Source: Verminephrobacter aporrectodeae subsp. tuberculatae At4
GTDB taxonomy: Bacteria; Pseudomonadota; Gammaproteobacteria; Burkholderiales; Burkholderiaceae_C
DNA length: 64,000 nt
Assembly: GCF_000193225.1 (NCBI RefSeq)
Contig: NZ_AFAL01000350.1
Span: 17,278 to 81,277 of the forward strand
Direction: 5' to 3'
Shown here: positions 30,518-40,733 of the stretch, one piece after another
How positions within the stretch are numbered: position 1 is the stretch's first letter
Layout: every line of letters starts with the position of its first letter
Program-made: the position numbers and the translations under genes
The notes under the pieces: model-generated
The model's database searches: none
Told to the model about the DNA's origin: nothing
Seen by the model: the letters and a program-made list of their open reading frames with translations, nothing else

Positions 30518-31132
30518 TCACCGCTCTCTGGAAGGAAGCAAGGAATCGGCACCGGCGGCTTGAAAGTTCATGAGCCGCAGCCCCTCTACCTCGTCGCTGA
30601 GCGGCGGGTAGTCGCGCCAGTGCGGCAGGTTGTAGTGCCACCACTCCTTCGGGTTGTGCGCAAAGCCGCTGGCCACCATCAGGCCGAGCAATAGCGCGCG
30701 GTTGCGCTGGGCCACGATCGGCACGTCGATGCGGCCGTGGCCGGACTGCGCCGTCATGTCGTCAAAGTCGGTGCCCATGTCCAGCGGCTCGCCCGCGCTG
30801 TTGGCCAACGTCAGGTCAACCGCCACGCCCCGGCTGTGCATCGGGCCCTGGCGTGGGTCGGCAACGAAGTTCGGGTCGGGTAGCACCTTCCACAACAGCC
30901 ATTGGGCCGCCACCGGGCGGTAGGCGTCAAACACGCGCAGCCGCAGGTTCTGCGCTGCGGCGAGCGCAGCGGCGCGCAGCAGGGCCTGCAATGCATGCGG
31001 ATGCAGCAAGGCGACCGTGCGCTGGTAGATGGGCCGCCGGGTCAGGTTGTCGGCGCTGGCATAGAGCAGGTCGATGTCGATCGAAGGGTGAGAAATGGTT
31101 TCGAGAAGCATGGGGTCATGGGTGGCGTTCAT
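30518..31132 (-). CDS. D-alanyl-D-alanine dipeptidase (VanX/DdpX family)
   Basis: Zinc dipeptidase of 204 residues. The metal site is visible as MHSRGVAVDLT (His and Asp ligands) and EWWHYNL (catalytic Glu and His ligand). The Arg of FDAYRPVAAQ matches the family's transition-state residue. In most Gram-negative bacteria such enzymes recycle D-Ala-D-Ala from cell-wall turnover rather than giving vancomycin resistance, and there are no vanH/vanA neighbours. The ATG at 31130-31132 lacks a clear Shine-Dalgarno site; an ATG seven codons in (31111) is an alternative. It is divergent from the riboflavin synthase gene. Confidence 0.9.
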   Translation of the reverse strand: MNATHDPMLLETISHPSIDIDLLYASADNLTRRPIYQRTVALLHPHALQALLRAAALAAAQNLRLRVFDAYRPVAAQWLLWKVLPDPNFVADPRQGPMHSRGVAVDLTLANSAGEPLDMGTDFDDMTAQSGHGRIDVPIVAQRNRALLLGLMVASGFAHNPKEWWHYNLPHWRDYPPLSDEVEGLRLMNFQAAGADSLLPSRER

Positions 31133-31247
31133 GCAAGGGCACTGCGCAATCGCTCGCGTGCACGGATGGCGCTGCTTGCAGCCACGGCAGTGTAGACGCA
31201 GCCGTCGCGGGGCCGGCCGGGTGAGCGGCGGATGGCAGAATGCCGCC

Positions 31248-31976
31248 ATGTTCACAGGCATCGTCCAGGCCACCGCCGCCATCGCCGCAGTCCACGCGCG
31301 CGCGGGGCTGCGCAGCCTGCTCCTGGAATTCCCCGCGGGCTTCTGCGAGGACCTGGGCATCGGCGCGAGCGTGTCGGTCGATGGCGTGTGCCTCACGGTC
31401 ACCGGGCGGCCCTCGCCGACCGCGGCCGCGTTCGACGTGATGCAGCAGAGCCTGAACCTGACCACGCTGGGCGATTACGCGCCGGGCGAGCGCGTGAACG
31501 TGGAGCGCGCTGCCAGGGACGGCGCGGAGATCGGCGGGCACCCGCTGTCGGGGCACATCGACTGTGCGGCCACGCTCGCCGGGGTGCGCGCGGCCGAGGG
31601 CAATCTGGTGTGGCGCGTGGCCGTGCCGCCCGCGTTTTGCAAATACCTTTTTGCCCGGGGCTACATCGCCGTCCATGGCGCGAGCCTCACGCTGTCCGAG
31701 GTGAACCGCGCCGAAGGCTGGTTCGAGGTGTGGCTGATTCCCGAGACGCGCCGCGCCACGGTGTTCGAGCACAAGCGCGCCGGCGACCGGTTGAACATCG
31801 AGATCGAACGCAGCACGCAGGTGCTGGTGGATACCGTGCGCGAGGCGGTGCACGAAAGCCTGGGTCGCCTGCAGCCCGTGCTGGAGGAATTGCTTGCGCA
31901 AAAGGGCCTGGCGCTCGAAGACTTCATGCCGTCGGCGTGGCCACCGCACGCAGGCGGGCCGCCTGCTGCGCCGTGA
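31248..31976 (+). CDS. ribE: Riboflavin synthase alpha subunit
   Basis: Dismutates two 6,7-dimethyl-8-ribityllumazine molecules to riboflavin. It starts MFTGIVQATAAI, the invariant family N-terminus. Two lumazine-binding repeats are present: VSVDGVCLTVTG and QSLNLTTLGDYAPGERVNVERA in the first, EIGGHPLSGHID and YIAVHGASLTLSEVNRAEGWFEVWLIPETRRATVFEH in the second. At 242 residues it is longer than the usual 200-220 because of a C-terminal tail. It matches the E. coli type enzyme. No ribA/ribH/ribD neighbours are in the window, so it is unlinked from the rib operon. Confidence 0.93.
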   Translation: MFTGIVQATAAIAAVHARAGLRSLLLEFPAGFCEDLGIGASVSVDGVCLTVTGRPSPTAAAFDVMQQSLNLTTLGDYAPGERVNVERAARDGAEIGGHPLSGHIDCAATLAGVRAAEGNLVWRVAVPPAFCKYLFARGYIAVHGASLTLSEVNRAEGWFEVWLIPETRRATVFEHKRAGDRLNIEIERSTQVLVDTVREAVHESLGRLQPVLEELLAQKGLALEDFMPSAWPPHAGGPPAAP

Positions 31977-32109
31977 GCCCGGCGTGTGTAGCCGGGCTCG
32001 ACGAGCAAGGCCCTGCTCGTCGAGCGCATCGCGCACCGCCGGATGGATCGGCGGCTTCGGTCTGTCCGCATGAAGTGATGGTGCGCGCGCCATACCCCGA
32101 GACTCTCGC

Positions 32110-33276
32110 ATGAACTTTGACCTCACAGAAGAACAAAGCGCCTTTGCCCGGAGCGCGCGCGCCTTTGCCCGGGCTGAATTCGCGCCCCACGCCGCACGCT
32201 GGGACGCCGAGGCCATTTTCCCCAGGGAGGCGATTGCCCAGGCCGGAAAGCTCGGTTTCTGCGGCCTGTACGCTCCCGAGGCTGCGGGCGGTCTGGCGCT
32301 GCCCCGGCTCGACGCCACGCTGGTGTTCGAGGAACTGGCGGCCGTCGATCCGTCGACCAGCGCCTTCATCAGCATCCACAACATGGCAACCTGGATGCTC
32401 GGCACCTGGGCCACGCCCGCCGTGCGCGAGCACTGGGGTCCGCTGCTGAGCGCGGGCGAAAAGCTGGCCTCGTACTGCCTGACCGAACCCGGTGCGGGAT
32501 CGGACGCCGCGGCGCTCAAGACCCGGGCCGAACGGGTGCGCGACGAATACCACATCGATGGCAGCAAGGCCTTCATCTCGGGCGCGGGCAGCACCGACGT
32601 GCTGCTGCTCATGGCGCGCACCGGCGGCGCAGACTCGGGCGCGGGCGGAATCAGCGCGTTCGTGGTTCCGGCCGACGCCGCGGGAATCAGCTATGGGAAA
32701 AAGGAGCACAAGATGGGCTGGAACAGCCAGCCCACGCGCAGCATCCGCTTCGACGGCGTGCGCATCCCCGCTGACCACCTGCTCGGCCGCGTGGGCGAAG
32801 GCTTCAAGATCGCCATGCAGGGGCTGGACGGCGGGCGCATCAATATTGCCGCTTGCTCGGTCGGCGCGGCGCAGGGTGCGCTCGAAGCCGCCCGGCAGCA
32901 CATGCACGAGCGCTGCCAGTTCGGCCAGCCGATCGCGCACTTTCAGGCGCTGCAGTTCAGGCTCGCCGACATGGCCACCGAACTGGTCGCCGCGCGCCAG
33001 ATGGTGCGCCTGGCGGCGAGCAAGCTCGACGCGGGTGCGCGCGACGCCAGCACCTATTGCGCCATGGCCAAGCGTTTCGCCACCGACGCGGGCTTTGCCG
33101 TGTGCAACGAGGCGTTGCAACTGCACGGCGGCTACGGCTATATCCGCGAGTACCCTCTGGAGCGCCTGCTGCGCGACGTGCGCGTGCACCAGATCCTCGA
33201 AGGCAGCAATGAAATCATGCGCGTGATCATTGCGCGGCGCATGCTCGACGGCGACGCCCCGGATACCATCCGTTAG
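32110..33276 (+). CDS. Acyl-CoA dehydrogenase, isobutyryl-CoA dehydrogenase-like
   Basis: FAD-dependent acyl-CoA dehydrogenase of 388 residues. It has the N-terminal helical domain (MNFDLTEEQSAFARSARAFA), the FAD region SYCLTEPGAGSDAAALKTRA, and a C-terminal domain with LQLHGGYGYIREYPLERLLRDVR and QILEGSNEIMRVII, which contains the usual catalytic Glu. The FISIHNMATWML stretch and the mmsB neighbour fit the valine-pathway isobutyryl-CoA dehydrogenase (ACAD8 type). That is inference from context. mmsB follows after 68 bases. Confidence 0.88.
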   Translation: MNFDLTEEQSAFARSARAFARAEFAPHAARWDAEAIFPREAIAQAGKLGFCGLYAPEAAGGLALPRLDATLVFEELAAVDPSTSAFISIHNMATWMLGTWATPAVREHWGPLLSAGEKLASYCLTEPGAGSDAAALKTRAERVRDEYHIDGSKAFISGAGSTDVLLLMARTGGADSGAGGISAFVVPADAAGISYGKKEHKMGWNSQPTRSIRFDGVRIPADHLLGRVGEGFKIAMQGLDGGRINIAACSVGAAQGALEAARQHMHERCQFGQPIAHFQALQFRLADMATELVAARQMVRLAASKLDAGARDASTYCAMAKRFATDAGFAVCNEALQLHGGYGYIREYPLERLLRDVRVHQILEGSNEIMRVIIARRMLDGDAPDTIR

Positions 33277-33344
33277 CGTTGGACCTTGCCCCTTGGACGG
33301 CCGGCGCAAGCGGCATTTTTTACCGAAAAACGGGAGACAAGCGC

Positions 33345-34238
33345 ATGAAAATCGCATTCATCGGCCTGGGCAACATGGGCAGCCCCATGGCTCTGAACCT
33401 GCACCAGGCAGGCTACTCGGTACAGGCGTTTGACCTCTCACGCCCCGCGTGCGACAGGCTCGCCGCTGCGGGCGTTCCGATCGCCGCCGATGCCGCCACG
33501 TCGGTACAGGGCGCGCAGATCGTGATCAGCATGCTGCCCGCGAGCCGGCATGTCGAAGCGCTCTTTCTGGGGGATGGCACGCGGGCGGGCCTGTTGCCGC
33601 TGCTCACCGCGGGCACGCTGGTGATCGACTGCTCGACCATCGCCGCAGCGGCCGCGCGCAAGGTGGCTGACGCGGCGCATGCCCGGGGCGTTCTGTTCAT
33701 CGACGCTCCCGTCTCGGGCGGAACGGGCGGCGCCGTGGCAGGCTCGCTGACCTTTATGGTGGGGGGCGACGCCGCAGCGCTGGAACGCGCGCGCCCGGTG
33801 CTGGAGAAGATGGGCGCGAACATCTTCCACGCGGGCGGCGTGGGCGCGGGCCAGACGGCGAAGATCTGCAACAACATGCTGCTGGGAATCCTGATGGCAG
33901 GCACCAGCGAGGCCATCGCCCTGGGCGTGGCCAACGGCCTGGACCCCAAGGTATTGAGCGAAATCATGCGCCGCAGCTCGGGCGGCAACTGGGCGCTGGA
34001 GAAGTACAACCCCATGCCTGGCGTGATGCAGACGGCTCCTGCCGCCAAGGGCTACACCGGTGGCTTTGGCACCGACCTGATGCTCAAGGACCTGGGCCTG
34101 GCGCAGGAAAGCGCGACCGCGGTGCAGGCTGCCACCCCCCTGGGCGGACTGGCGCGCAGCCTGTACGCCGCGCACAGCCTTGCGGGCAACGGCGCGCTGG
34201 ACTTCTCGAGCATCATCTGCATGCTGCAAAAACGCTGA
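33345..34238 (+). CDS. mmsB: 3-hydroxyisobutyrate dehydrogenase
   Basis: NAD-dependent enzyme of valine breakdown, 297 residues, beta-hydroxyacid dehydrogenase family. It has the N-terminal Rossmann motif IAFIGLGNMGSPMALNL and the substrate motif DAPVSGGTGGAVAGSLTFMVGG. The catalytic Lys is in GAGQTAKICNNMLLGI. The C-terminal signature is GFGTDLMLKDLGLA. The ATG at 33345 follows GGGAGAC; the longer frame has no similarity. The gene pairs with the upstream acyl-CoA dehydrogenase, and the two enzymes act three steps apart in valine catabolism. Confidence 0.93.
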   Translation: MKIAFIGLGNMGSPMALNLHQAGYSVQAFDLSRPACDRLAAAGVPIAADAATSVQGAQIVISMLPASRHVEALFLGDGTRAGLLPLLTAGTLVIDCSTIAAAAARKVADAAHARGVLFIDAPVSGGTGGAVAGSLTFMVGGDAAALERARPVLEKMGANIFHAGGVGAGQTAKICNNMLLGILMAGTSEAIALGVANGLDPKVLSEIMRRSSGGNWALEKYNPMPGVMQTAPAAKGYTGGFGTDLMLKDLGLAQESATAVQAATPLGGLARSLYAAHSLAGNGALDFSSIICMLQKR

Positions 34239-34258
34239 GGCGCAGAGGCCATCGGCCA

Positions 34259-35149
34259 TCAGGCCAGGGTATGCAGCGGAATGTCCTGTGCCTGCGCGAG
34301 CGCGTCGAGCTGCGCGCGGGTCTGCGTGCGCAGGAACCCGGCGATCGCCTGGTGCGTGGCCGGGGCGTGGAGCCGCAGCGCGTCCCCGGTGGCGGGCAGG
34401 CCGGCGGCGGCGCATAGGCGTGCGGCAAAGTGCGGCTCCAGCGCGGCCACGGCGACCCGTCCGTCGGCGCAGGGGTAGACGCGGTAGCCCGCGTGCCCGC
34501 CGCCCACGGGGCCCTCGGGCGTGGTCAGGCCCCAGTCGCGTGGCAGGGCCAGCCAGGCTGCGGCGTCCGCCAGCGCGACCTCGATGCACGCGCCGGCGCC
34601 GGTGTGGGCGCGCTCCAGCAGGGCTTGCAGAACGGCCTCGCTGGCCATCAGGGCGCCGCCCATGTCGGCGTAGAGCGTGGGCGGCATTTCGTCTCCCGTG
34701 ACCAGGCCGGCCTTGGCCAGGTAGGTCAGATCGTGGCCCGGCTCTTCGGCGCGTTCGCCCGCGGTGCCCACGATGCGTATCAGCGACAGGCGGGGGTAGC
34801 GCGCCTGCAGGGTGTCCTGGTCCAGCCCCAGCCGGGCCAGCGCAGACGGCCGAAAGGAGGTGAGCAGCGCGTCGCTGCGCGCCAGTTCCGCGTGCAGGCT
34901 GGCCTGGCCTGCGGGCGTTTTCAGGTCCGCGTACAGCAGCCTCACCCCCGCGTGCAGCGTGGCATGGACCGCGGGGTCATGGCTGGCCATGGGGTCGGCA
35001 CTGCATTGGCCGGGGGCGGGTGGGGATTCGAGCTTGCTGCATTCGGCGCCCATGCGCGCGCAGCGCATCAGCGCCGCAGGGCCGGGCAGATTCAGCGCCA
35101 GGCTCAGGATGCGGGTGTTGCGCAGCGGTTGGGGCAGGGCAGGGGGCAT
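34259..35149 (-). CDS. CoA transferase, CaiB/BaiF (class III) family
   Basis: A 296-residue protein of the class III CoA-transferase / alpha-methylacyl-CoA racemase superfamily. It shows LRNTRILSLALNLPGPAALMRCARMGAECSKLESP at the N-terminus and DLTYLAKAGLVTG in the middle. YADMGGALMASEAVLQALLERA contains the Asp that in relatives forms the CoA thioester. It is shorter than the usual 370-400 residues, mainly in the central and C-terminal parts. The substrate is unknown. It is convergent with mmsB, 20 bases apart. Confidence 0.82.
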   Translation of the reverse strand: MPPALPQPLRNTRILSLALNLPGPAALMRCARMGAECSKLESPPAPGQCSADPMASHDPAVHATLHAGVRLLYADLKTPAGQASLHAELARSDALLTSFRPSALARLGLDQDTLQARYPRLSLIRIVGTAGERAEEPGHDLTYLAKAGLVTGDEMPPTLYADMGGALMASEAVLQALLERAHTGAGACIEVALADAAAWLALPRDWGLTTPEGPVGGGHAGYRVYPCADGRVAVAALEPHFAARLCAAAGLPATGDALRLHAPATHQAIAGFLRTQTRAQLDALAQAQDIPLHTLA

Positions 35150-35172
35150 GGGGCGGTGCTCTTGCGCTGCCG

Positions 35173-36369
35173 TCAGAGCACTTGCGCAATGGCCCGGCAG
35201 ACGTAGCCCATGTTCCTGTCGTTGAGCGCGGCCACGCACATGCGGCCGGTGTCGGTGCCGTATACGCCGAATTCATTGCGCAGGCGCAGCATTTGTTCGC
35301 GGCTCAGGCCCGAGTAGCTGAACATGCCGATTTGCCGGGCGATGAATCCCATGTCCTGCTGCACGCCGGCGGCCTTCAGTCCATCGACCAACTGCTGGCG
35401 CACGGCCTGGATGCGCGTGCGCATGTGCGTCAGCTCTTTCTCCCACAGGGCGCGCAGTCCGGGGTCGTTCAGCACGGCGGCGACAACGGCGCCACCGTGG
35501 GTCGGGGGCGTGGAGTAGTTGGCGCGGATGACGATTTTGAGCTGGCTCAGCACCCGGCTGGCTTCCTGCTTGTCGGCGCAGAGCACCGACAGGCTGCCCA
35601 CGCGCTCGCCGTACAGGCTGAGGTTCTTGGAAAACGAGGTGGACACGAGGAAGTCCAGGCCGGCAGCGACGCATTTGCCGATTACCGCGCCGTCTTCGGC
35701 GATTCCCTGGCCAAAGCCCTGGTAGGCCATGTCGAGGAAGAGCGTGAGGCCCCGAGCCTGGAGTACGGCGATGACCTGGTCCCACTGCGCGGAGTCGAGG
35801 TCGCAGCCGGTGGGGTTGTGGCAGCAGGCGTGCAGCACGACGATGCTGCCGGGGGCGGCAGCGTTCAGGTCCGCGAGCAAGGCTTCGATGTTCAGGCCGC
35901 GCTTTGCGGCGTCATAGTAGGTGTAGCTGCCGACGGCAAAGCCCGCCTGGGTGAACAGGGCGCGGTGGTTTTCCCAGCTCGGGTCGGAGATCAGCACCCG
36001 GGCGTCGGGGCTGAGCTTTTTCAGGAAGTCGGCGCCGATCTTCAGGCCACCGGTGCCGCCGATGGCCTGCACGGTGGCCACGCGGCCGGATTGGACGGGC
36101 TCGCTGTCGGCGCCGAACACCAGGCTCCTGACGGCCTGGTCGTAGGCCGCGATGCCGTCGATGGGCAGGTAACCGCGCGCGCTGGGGGCGCGCATCAGGT
36201 TTTTTTCGGCAGCCTGCACGCATTCCAGCAGGGGCAGCTTGCCGTGCGCGTCGAAATAAACGCCGACGCCCAGGTTCACCTTGTCGGCCCTGGTGTCGGC
36301 GTTGAACTGCTCGCTCAGGCCCAGGATGGGGTCGCGCGGGGCCATTTCGACGGCGGTGAACAAGGACAT
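35173..36369 (-). CDS. tyrB: Aromatic amino acid / aspartate aminotransferase
   Basis: PLP enzyme of aminotransferase subgroup I-alpha, 398 residues. It opens MSLFTAVEMAPRDPILGLSEQFNADTR. The PLP-binding Asn is in HNPTGCDL, the Tyr is in DMAYQGFGQG, the Schiff-base Lys is in SFSKNLSLYGERVG, and the substrate Arg is near the C-terminus. It transfers amino groups between aspartate or aromatic amino acids and 2-oxoglutarate. The ATG at 36367-36369 follows GGAG. TyrB and AspC types cannot be separated with certainty by eye. It is divergent from uvrB. Confidence 0.87.
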   Translation of the reverse strand: MSLFTAVEMAPRDPILGLSEQFNADTRADKVNLGVGVYFDAHGKLPLLECVQAAEKNLMRAPSARGYLPIDGIAAYDQAVRSLVFGADSEPVQSGRVATVQAIGGTGGLKIGADFLKKLSPDARVLISDPSWENHRALFTQAGFAVGSYTYYDAAKRGLNIEALLADLNAAAPGSIVVLHACCHNPTGCDLDSAQWDQVIAVLQARGLTLFLDMAYQGFGQGIAEDGAVIGKCVAAGLDFLVSTSFSKNLSLYGERVGSLSVLCADKQEASRVLSQLKIVIRANYSTPPTHGGAVVAAVLNDPGLRALWEKELTHMRTRIQAVRQQLVDGLKAAGVQQDMGFIARQIGMFSYSGLSREQMLRLRNEFGVYGTDTGRMCVAALNDRNMGYVCRAIAQVL

Positions 36370-36481
36370 GAGAATTCTCCAGAGCTTGGTCGATGGCAAA
36401 GCAAAGTGGTGTTACCGTGCCGGGTTGGGTCAATTCTAGTGCGCTGGAGAGGCCCGCCCATCCCCACCGCTGAGCGCAACC

Positions 36482-38572
36482 ATGCCGGATATCACACAGG
36501 CCCTGACGGATAAGCAGGACGGCGAATTCGTTCGTTTTCCCGATTCCCCTTTTGAATTGTTCCAGCCCTACCCCCCGGCGGGCGATCAGCCCGAGGCCAT
36601 CGCCAAACTGGTCCAGGGGCTGATCGACGGCGAGGCATTCCAGACCCTGCTGGGCGTGACGGGATCGGGAAAGACCTTCACCATGGCGAACGTCATTGCC
36701 CGCATGGGGCGCCCGGCGATCGTGTTCGCGCCCAACAAGACGCTGGCCGCGCAGTTGTACAGCGAGTTCCGCGAGTTCTTCCCGAAGAACGCGGTCGAGT
36801 ACTTCGTGAGCTACTACGACTACTACCAGCCCGAGGCCTATGTGCCGCAGCGCGATCTGTTCATAGAAAAAGACAGCGCGATCAACGAGCACATCGAGCA
36901 GATGCGCCTGAGTTGCACCAAGAGCCTGCTGGAGCGGCGCGACGTGCTGATCGTGGCCTCCGTGTCGGCGATCTACGGCATCGGCGAGCCGCAGAGCTAC
37001 CACCGCATGGTGATGACGCTGCGCGTGGGCGACGGGCTGGGCCAGCGCGAGGCGATTGCGCAACTCATCCGCATGCAGTACCAGCGCAACGATGCCGATT
37101 TTTCGCGCGGCAAGTTCCGCGTGCGCGGCGAGACCATCGACGTGTTCCCGGCCGAGCACTCCGAGCTGGCCCTGCGCATCGAACTGTTCGACGACGCGGT
37201 GGAAAGCCTGCAACTCTTCGACCCGCTCACCGGGCACATCAGGCAGAAAATCCCGCGCTTTACCGTGTACCCCGGAAGCCATTACGTGACGCCGCGCGAC
37301 AAGGTGCTGGCGGCGATCGAGACCATCAAGCTGGAACTCACCGAGCGCCTGGCGCAACTGCTCGCCGACGGCAAGCTGGTGGAGGCCCAACGGCTCGAGC
37401 AGCGCACGCGCTTCGATCTGGAGATGCTCGTCGAAGTGGGGCATTGCAAGGGAATCGAGAACTACACGCGCCACCTCTCGGGGGCGGCGCCGGGCGACCC
37501 GCCGAGCACGCTGACCGATTACCTGCCCAAGAACGCGCTGATGTTCCTCGACGAGAGCCACCAGATGATCGGCCAGCTCAACGCCATGTACAGCGGCGAC
37601 CGCTCGCGCAAGACCACGCTCGTCGAGTATGGCTTTCGCCTGCCGTCGGCGCTGGACAACCGGCCGCTGAAGTTCGAGGAGTTCGAGCGGCGCATGCGGC
37701 AGGTGGTCTTTGTCTCGGCCACGCCCGCCGGCTACGAGAGGACCCACTCCGGTCAGATCGTGGACCAGCTGGTGCGGCCCACCGGCCTGGTGGACCCGCA
37801 GGTCGAGGTGCGCCCCGCGACGCACCAGGTCGACGACGTGCTGCAGGAAATACGCATCTGCGTGGAAAAGCGCGAGCGCGTGCTCATCACCACGCTGACC
37901 AAGCGCATGGCCGAGCAGCTGACCGACTACCTGACGGACAACGGCGTGAAGGTGCGCTACCTGCACAGCGACGTGGACACGGTCGAGCGCGTGGAGATCA
38001 TCCGTGACCTGCGCCTGGGCGCGTTCGACGTGCTGGTGGGGATCAACCTGCTGCGCGAGGGGCTGGACATCCCCGAGGTGTCGCTGGTGGCGATCCTGGA
38101 CGCCGACAAGGAGGGCTTTCTGCGCGCCGAGCGCAGCCTGATCCAGACCATAGGCCGCGCGGCGCGCAATCTCAATGGACGCGCCATCCTGTACGCGGAC
38201 CGGATCACCGACTCCATGCAAAAAGCCATGGGCGAGACGGAACGCCGCCGGACGAAGCAGATCGCGCACAACGTGGAGCACGCCATCACGCCGCGCGGCA
38301 TCGTCAAGCGGGTCAGAGACCTGATCGACGGCGTCCACAGCGAGAAAGCGGGCAAGGACGCGCAGCGGCTGGAACAGGAAGCCATGCAGCGCGCGCAGCT
38401 GCAGGACATGTCCGAAAAAGATTTGGCGCGCGAGATCAAGCGGCTCGAAAAACGCATGCTCGAGCACGCGCGCAATCTGGAGTTCGAGCAGGCGGCCCAG
38501 ATGCGCGACCAGCTCACGCGGCTCAAGGGCCAGGCGTTTGGCGCGCATGGTGGCGATGCGCTCGCCCTGTGA
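36482..38572 (+). CDS. uvrB: UvrABC system protein B
   Basis: Damage-verification helicase of nucleotide excision repair, 696 residues. The Walker [11 protein letters not shown] lies at about residues 58-67, the damage-probing beta-hairpin at [17 protein letters not shown], the DESH box in FLDESHQM, and helicase motif VI in QTIGRAARN. The C-terminal UVR motif ([20 protein letters not shown] and following) binds UvrC. The ATG at 36482 follows a weak site. It ends about 260 bases before iscR. Confidence 0.97.
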   Translation: MPDITQALTDKQDGEFVRFPDSPFELFQPYPPAGDQPEAIAKLVQGLIDGEAFQTLLGVTGSGKTFTMANVIARMGRPAIVFAPNKTLAAQLYSEFREFFPKNAVEYFVSYYDYYQPEAYVPQRDLFIEKDSAINEHIEQMRLSCTKSLLERRDVLIVASVSAIYGIGEPQSYHRMVMTLRVGDGLGQREAIAQLIRMQYQRNDADFSRGKFRVRGETIDVFPAEHSELALRIELFDDAVESLQLFDPLTGHIRQKIPRFTVYPGSHYVTPRDKVLAAIETIKLELTERLAQLLADGKLVEAQRLEQRTRFDLEMLVEVGHCKGIENYTRHLSGAAPGDPPSTLTDYLPKNALMFLDESHQMIGQLNAMYSGDRSRKTTLVEYGFRLPSALDNRPLKFEEFERRMRQVVFVSATPAGYERTHSGQIVDQLVRPTGLVDPQVEVRPATHQVDDVLQEIRICVEKRERVLITTLTKRMAEQLTDYLTDNGVKVRYLHSDVDTVERVEIIRDLRLGAFDVLVGINLLREGLDIPEVSLVAILDADKEGFLRAERSLIQTIGRAARNLNGRAILYADRITDSMQKAMGETERRRTKQIAHNVEHAITPRGIVKRVRDLIDGVHSEKAGKDAQRLEQEAMQRAQLQDMSEKDLAREIKRLEKRMLEHARNLEFEQAAQMRDQLTRLKGQAFGAHGGDALAL

Positions 38573-38621
38573 CGGAGCGGGCATATGGATTCACTGAGCA
38601 AATCGACGGGCGTACGCGCCT

Positions 38622-38657
38622 TAACCCGACTAATTTACTAGGGATTTGTGCTAGACT
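38622..38657 (+). promoter_or_regulatory. isc promoter with a type 1 IscR binding site
   Basis: The 25-base stretch at 38622-38646 follows the type 1 IscR consensus: CCCGACTAATTT then ACTAGGG, flanked by TAA and ATT. It overlaps the -35 region of an extended -10 promoter with TGC and TAGACT at 38652-38657. The iscR ATG lies about 180 bases downstream, so the 5' UTR is long. This predicts classical repression by holo-IscR. Confidence 0.7.
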
Positions 38658-38834
38658 CGCACGAAACATTCAAAAACAAAAGCCCCATAAAGAGCAGCCT
38701 TGTTGCAAGCCCCTGTTCGGGCAACGGTGTGCGGCCAAGGGCGCGGGGGGGATGGTAGGGAGGTGGTGCCTCACTGACCATCAGGCCAGCGAAGGCGGTT
38801 TCCACAACGAACAAGCCTTGACAAGGAGCTTGCG

Positions 38835-39371
38835 ATGCGTCTTACAACCAAAGGCCGTTTTGCGGTCACCGCGATGATCGACTTGGCACTGCGCCAGGAC
38901 AATGGTCCTGTCACTCTGGTTGCAATCAGCCAACGGCAGGAAATTTCTCTGTCGTACCTGGAGCAACTCTTTGGCAGGTTGCGCCGCAATGAAATCGTGC
39001 AGTCCGTCCGGGGACCCGGCGGCGGCTACAAACTGGCCCGCGATGCGGCCGACATCACGGTGGTGGACATCGTCGTGTCGGTGGACGAACCCCTCGACGC
39101 CACGCAGTGCGCTGGCAAGGAGAACTGTCTGGGCGAGGCCGGCCGTTGCATGACGCACGAACTGTGGTCGGCGCTCAACCAGCGCATGGTGGACTTCCTC
39201 AATTCCGTGAGCTTGAAGAAGCTGGTCGACGATCAACTCGCCAAGGGCTTTCAGATTGAAGATCGACGAGTGACTCGGCGTTCGATCTCGACATTCCCCG
39301 TGCACCAGTCCGCCTGTGCGAGCACGACCCATTCGGTGTTCACACTGAACAATGCCTTAGTGAAATCCTGA
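38835..39371 (+). CDS. iscR: Iron-sulfur cluster regulator IscR (Rrf2 family)
   Basis: Winged-helix repressor that senses cluster status with a [2Fe-2S] group, 178 residues. The N-terminus is MRLTTKGRFAVTAMIDLALRQ, the recognition region is SLSYLEQLFGRLRRNEIVQSVRGPGGGY, and the cluster ligands are C92, C98 and C104 with H108. It represses its own operon when holo, through the site upstream. A strong AAGGAG precedes the ATG. The tail after about residue 145 is poorly conserved. iscS follows 90 bases later. Confidence 0.96.
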   Translation: MRLTTKGRFAVTAMIDLALRQDNGPVTLVAISQRQEISLSYLEQLFGRLRRNEIVQSVRGPGGGYKLARDAADITVVDIVVSVDEPLDATQCAGKENCLGEAGRCMTHELWSALNQRMVDFLNSVSLKKLVDDQLAKGFQIEDRRVTRRSISTFPVHQSACASTTHSVFTLNNALVKS

Positions 39372-39461
39372 TCCCCGGAATTGCCCTGAGCGTGTCCGCA
39401 CGCATCTTTTTTCGTTTTTTGCCGGTTTGTTTGCCAGCCAGAAACCTCTACTGAGCCAGCC

Positions 39462-40682
39462 ATGAATATGACACCGCACTTTCCCATCTATCTCGACTAC
39501 GGCGCCACGACCCCGGTAGACCCCCGCGTGGTGGACGCCATGGTCCCCTGGTTGCGCGAGCATTTCGGCAACCCGGCATCGCGCAGCCATGCCTGGGGTT
39601 GGGAGGCCGAAGAGGCCGTGGAAAAGGCCCGCGCGCAGGTGGCAGACCTGATCGGCGCGGACCCGCGCGAAATCGTCTGGACCAGCGGCGCCACGGAGTC
39701 CACCAATCTGGCGCTCAAGGGCGCGGCGCAGTTCTACAAGAGCAAGGGCCGGCACCTGATCACGCTCAAGACGGAGCACAAGGCCGTGCTGGATACCATG
39801 CGCGAGCTTGAGCGCCAGGGTTTCGAGGCCAGCTATCTGAATGTGCAGGAAGACGGTCTGCTCGACTTGGACGTCCTGCGCGCCGCGATTCGTCCCGACA
39901 CCGTGCTGGTCAGCATCCTGTTCGTGAACAACGAAATCGGCGTGATCCAGGACATCGCGGCCATCGGCGCCCTGTGCCGCGAAAAAGGCGTCCTGCTGCA
40001 CGTCGACGCGGCGCAGGCCACGGGCCGCGTCGAGATCGACATGAGCCGGCTGCCCATCGACCTGATGAGCATGACCGCGCACAAGACCTATGGCCCCAAG
40101 GGAATCGGTGCCCTGTACGTGCGCCGCAAGCCCCGGGTGCGCCTGGAAGCCCAGATGCACGGCGGCGGGCACGAGCGCGGCCTGCGTTCGGGCACCCTGC
40201 CCACGCACCAGATCGTGGGCATGGGCGAGGCATTTCGCATTGCCAAGGCAGAAATGGCCGAGAGCAACGCCAAGGCCCGGGTGCTGCAGCAGCGCCTGCT
40301 CGATGGTCTCAAGGACATCGAGCAGGTCTACATCAACGGCAGCCTGGAGCACCGTGTGCCGCAGAACCTGAACATGAGCTTCAACTTCGTCGAAGGCGAG
40401 TCGCTCATCATGGGGATCAAGGGGTTGGCCGTTTCCTCGGGTTCTGCCTGCACCTCGGCCAGCCTGGAGCCCAGCTACGTGCTGCGCGCCCTGGGCCGCA
40501 GCGACGAGTTGGCGCACAGCAGCCTGCGCATGACCATCGGTCGTTTCACCACGCAAGAGGAGATCGATTGCGCCATCCTCGCCATCCGCGAGAACGTGGC
40601 CCGTCTGCGCGAGCTCAGTCCATTGTGGGAGATGCACCAAGAAGGCATCGACATCAGCAGCATTCAGTGGGCTGCACATTGA
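39462..40682 (+). CDS. iscS: Cysteine desulfurase IscS
   Basis: PLP enzyme that takes sulfur from cysteine for Fe-S clusters, 406 residues. K208 in [14 protein letters not shown] forms the Schiff base. C330 in [25 protein letters not shown] carries the persulfide. H106 in TEHKAV stacks on PLP. Length and motifs are those of the IscS (group I) type. iscU starts 51 bases downstream after a strong AAGGAGG site. Confidence 0.97.
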   Translation: MNMTPHFPIYLDYGATTPVDPRVVDAMVPWLREHFGNPASRSHAWGWEAEEAVEKARAQVADLIGADPREIVWTSGATESTNLALKGAAQFYKSKGRHLITLKTEHKAVLDTMRELERQGFEASYLNVQEDGLLDLDVLRAAIRPDTVLVSILFVNNEIGVIQDIAAIGALCREKGVLLHVDAAQATGRVEIDMSRLPIDLMSMTAHKTYGPKGIGALYVRRKPRVRLEAQMHGGGHERGLRSGTLPTHQIVGMGEAFRIAKAEMAESNAKARVLQQRLLDGLKDIEQVYINGSLEHRVPQNLNMSFNFVEGESLIMGIKGLAVSSGSACTSASLEPSYVLRALGRSDELAHSSLRMTIGRFTTQEEIDCAILAIRENVARLRELSPLWEMHQEGIDISSIQWAAH

Positions 40683-40733
40683 ACGCACTGAATTTTCCCG
40701 AAGATTTCTGAAACATTAAGGAGGATACACATC

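Noticed and set aside
30518..31132. VanX-like gene read as vancomycin resistance
   Set aside because: No vanH, vanA or vanRS neighbours are present, and Gram-negative genomes often carry a stand-alone dipeptidase for D-Ala-D-Ala recycling.
35912..38584. A minus-strand open frame of about 890 codons
   Set aside because: It is antisense to uvrB and partly in a wrong frame of the aminotransferase gene. It has no family similarity.
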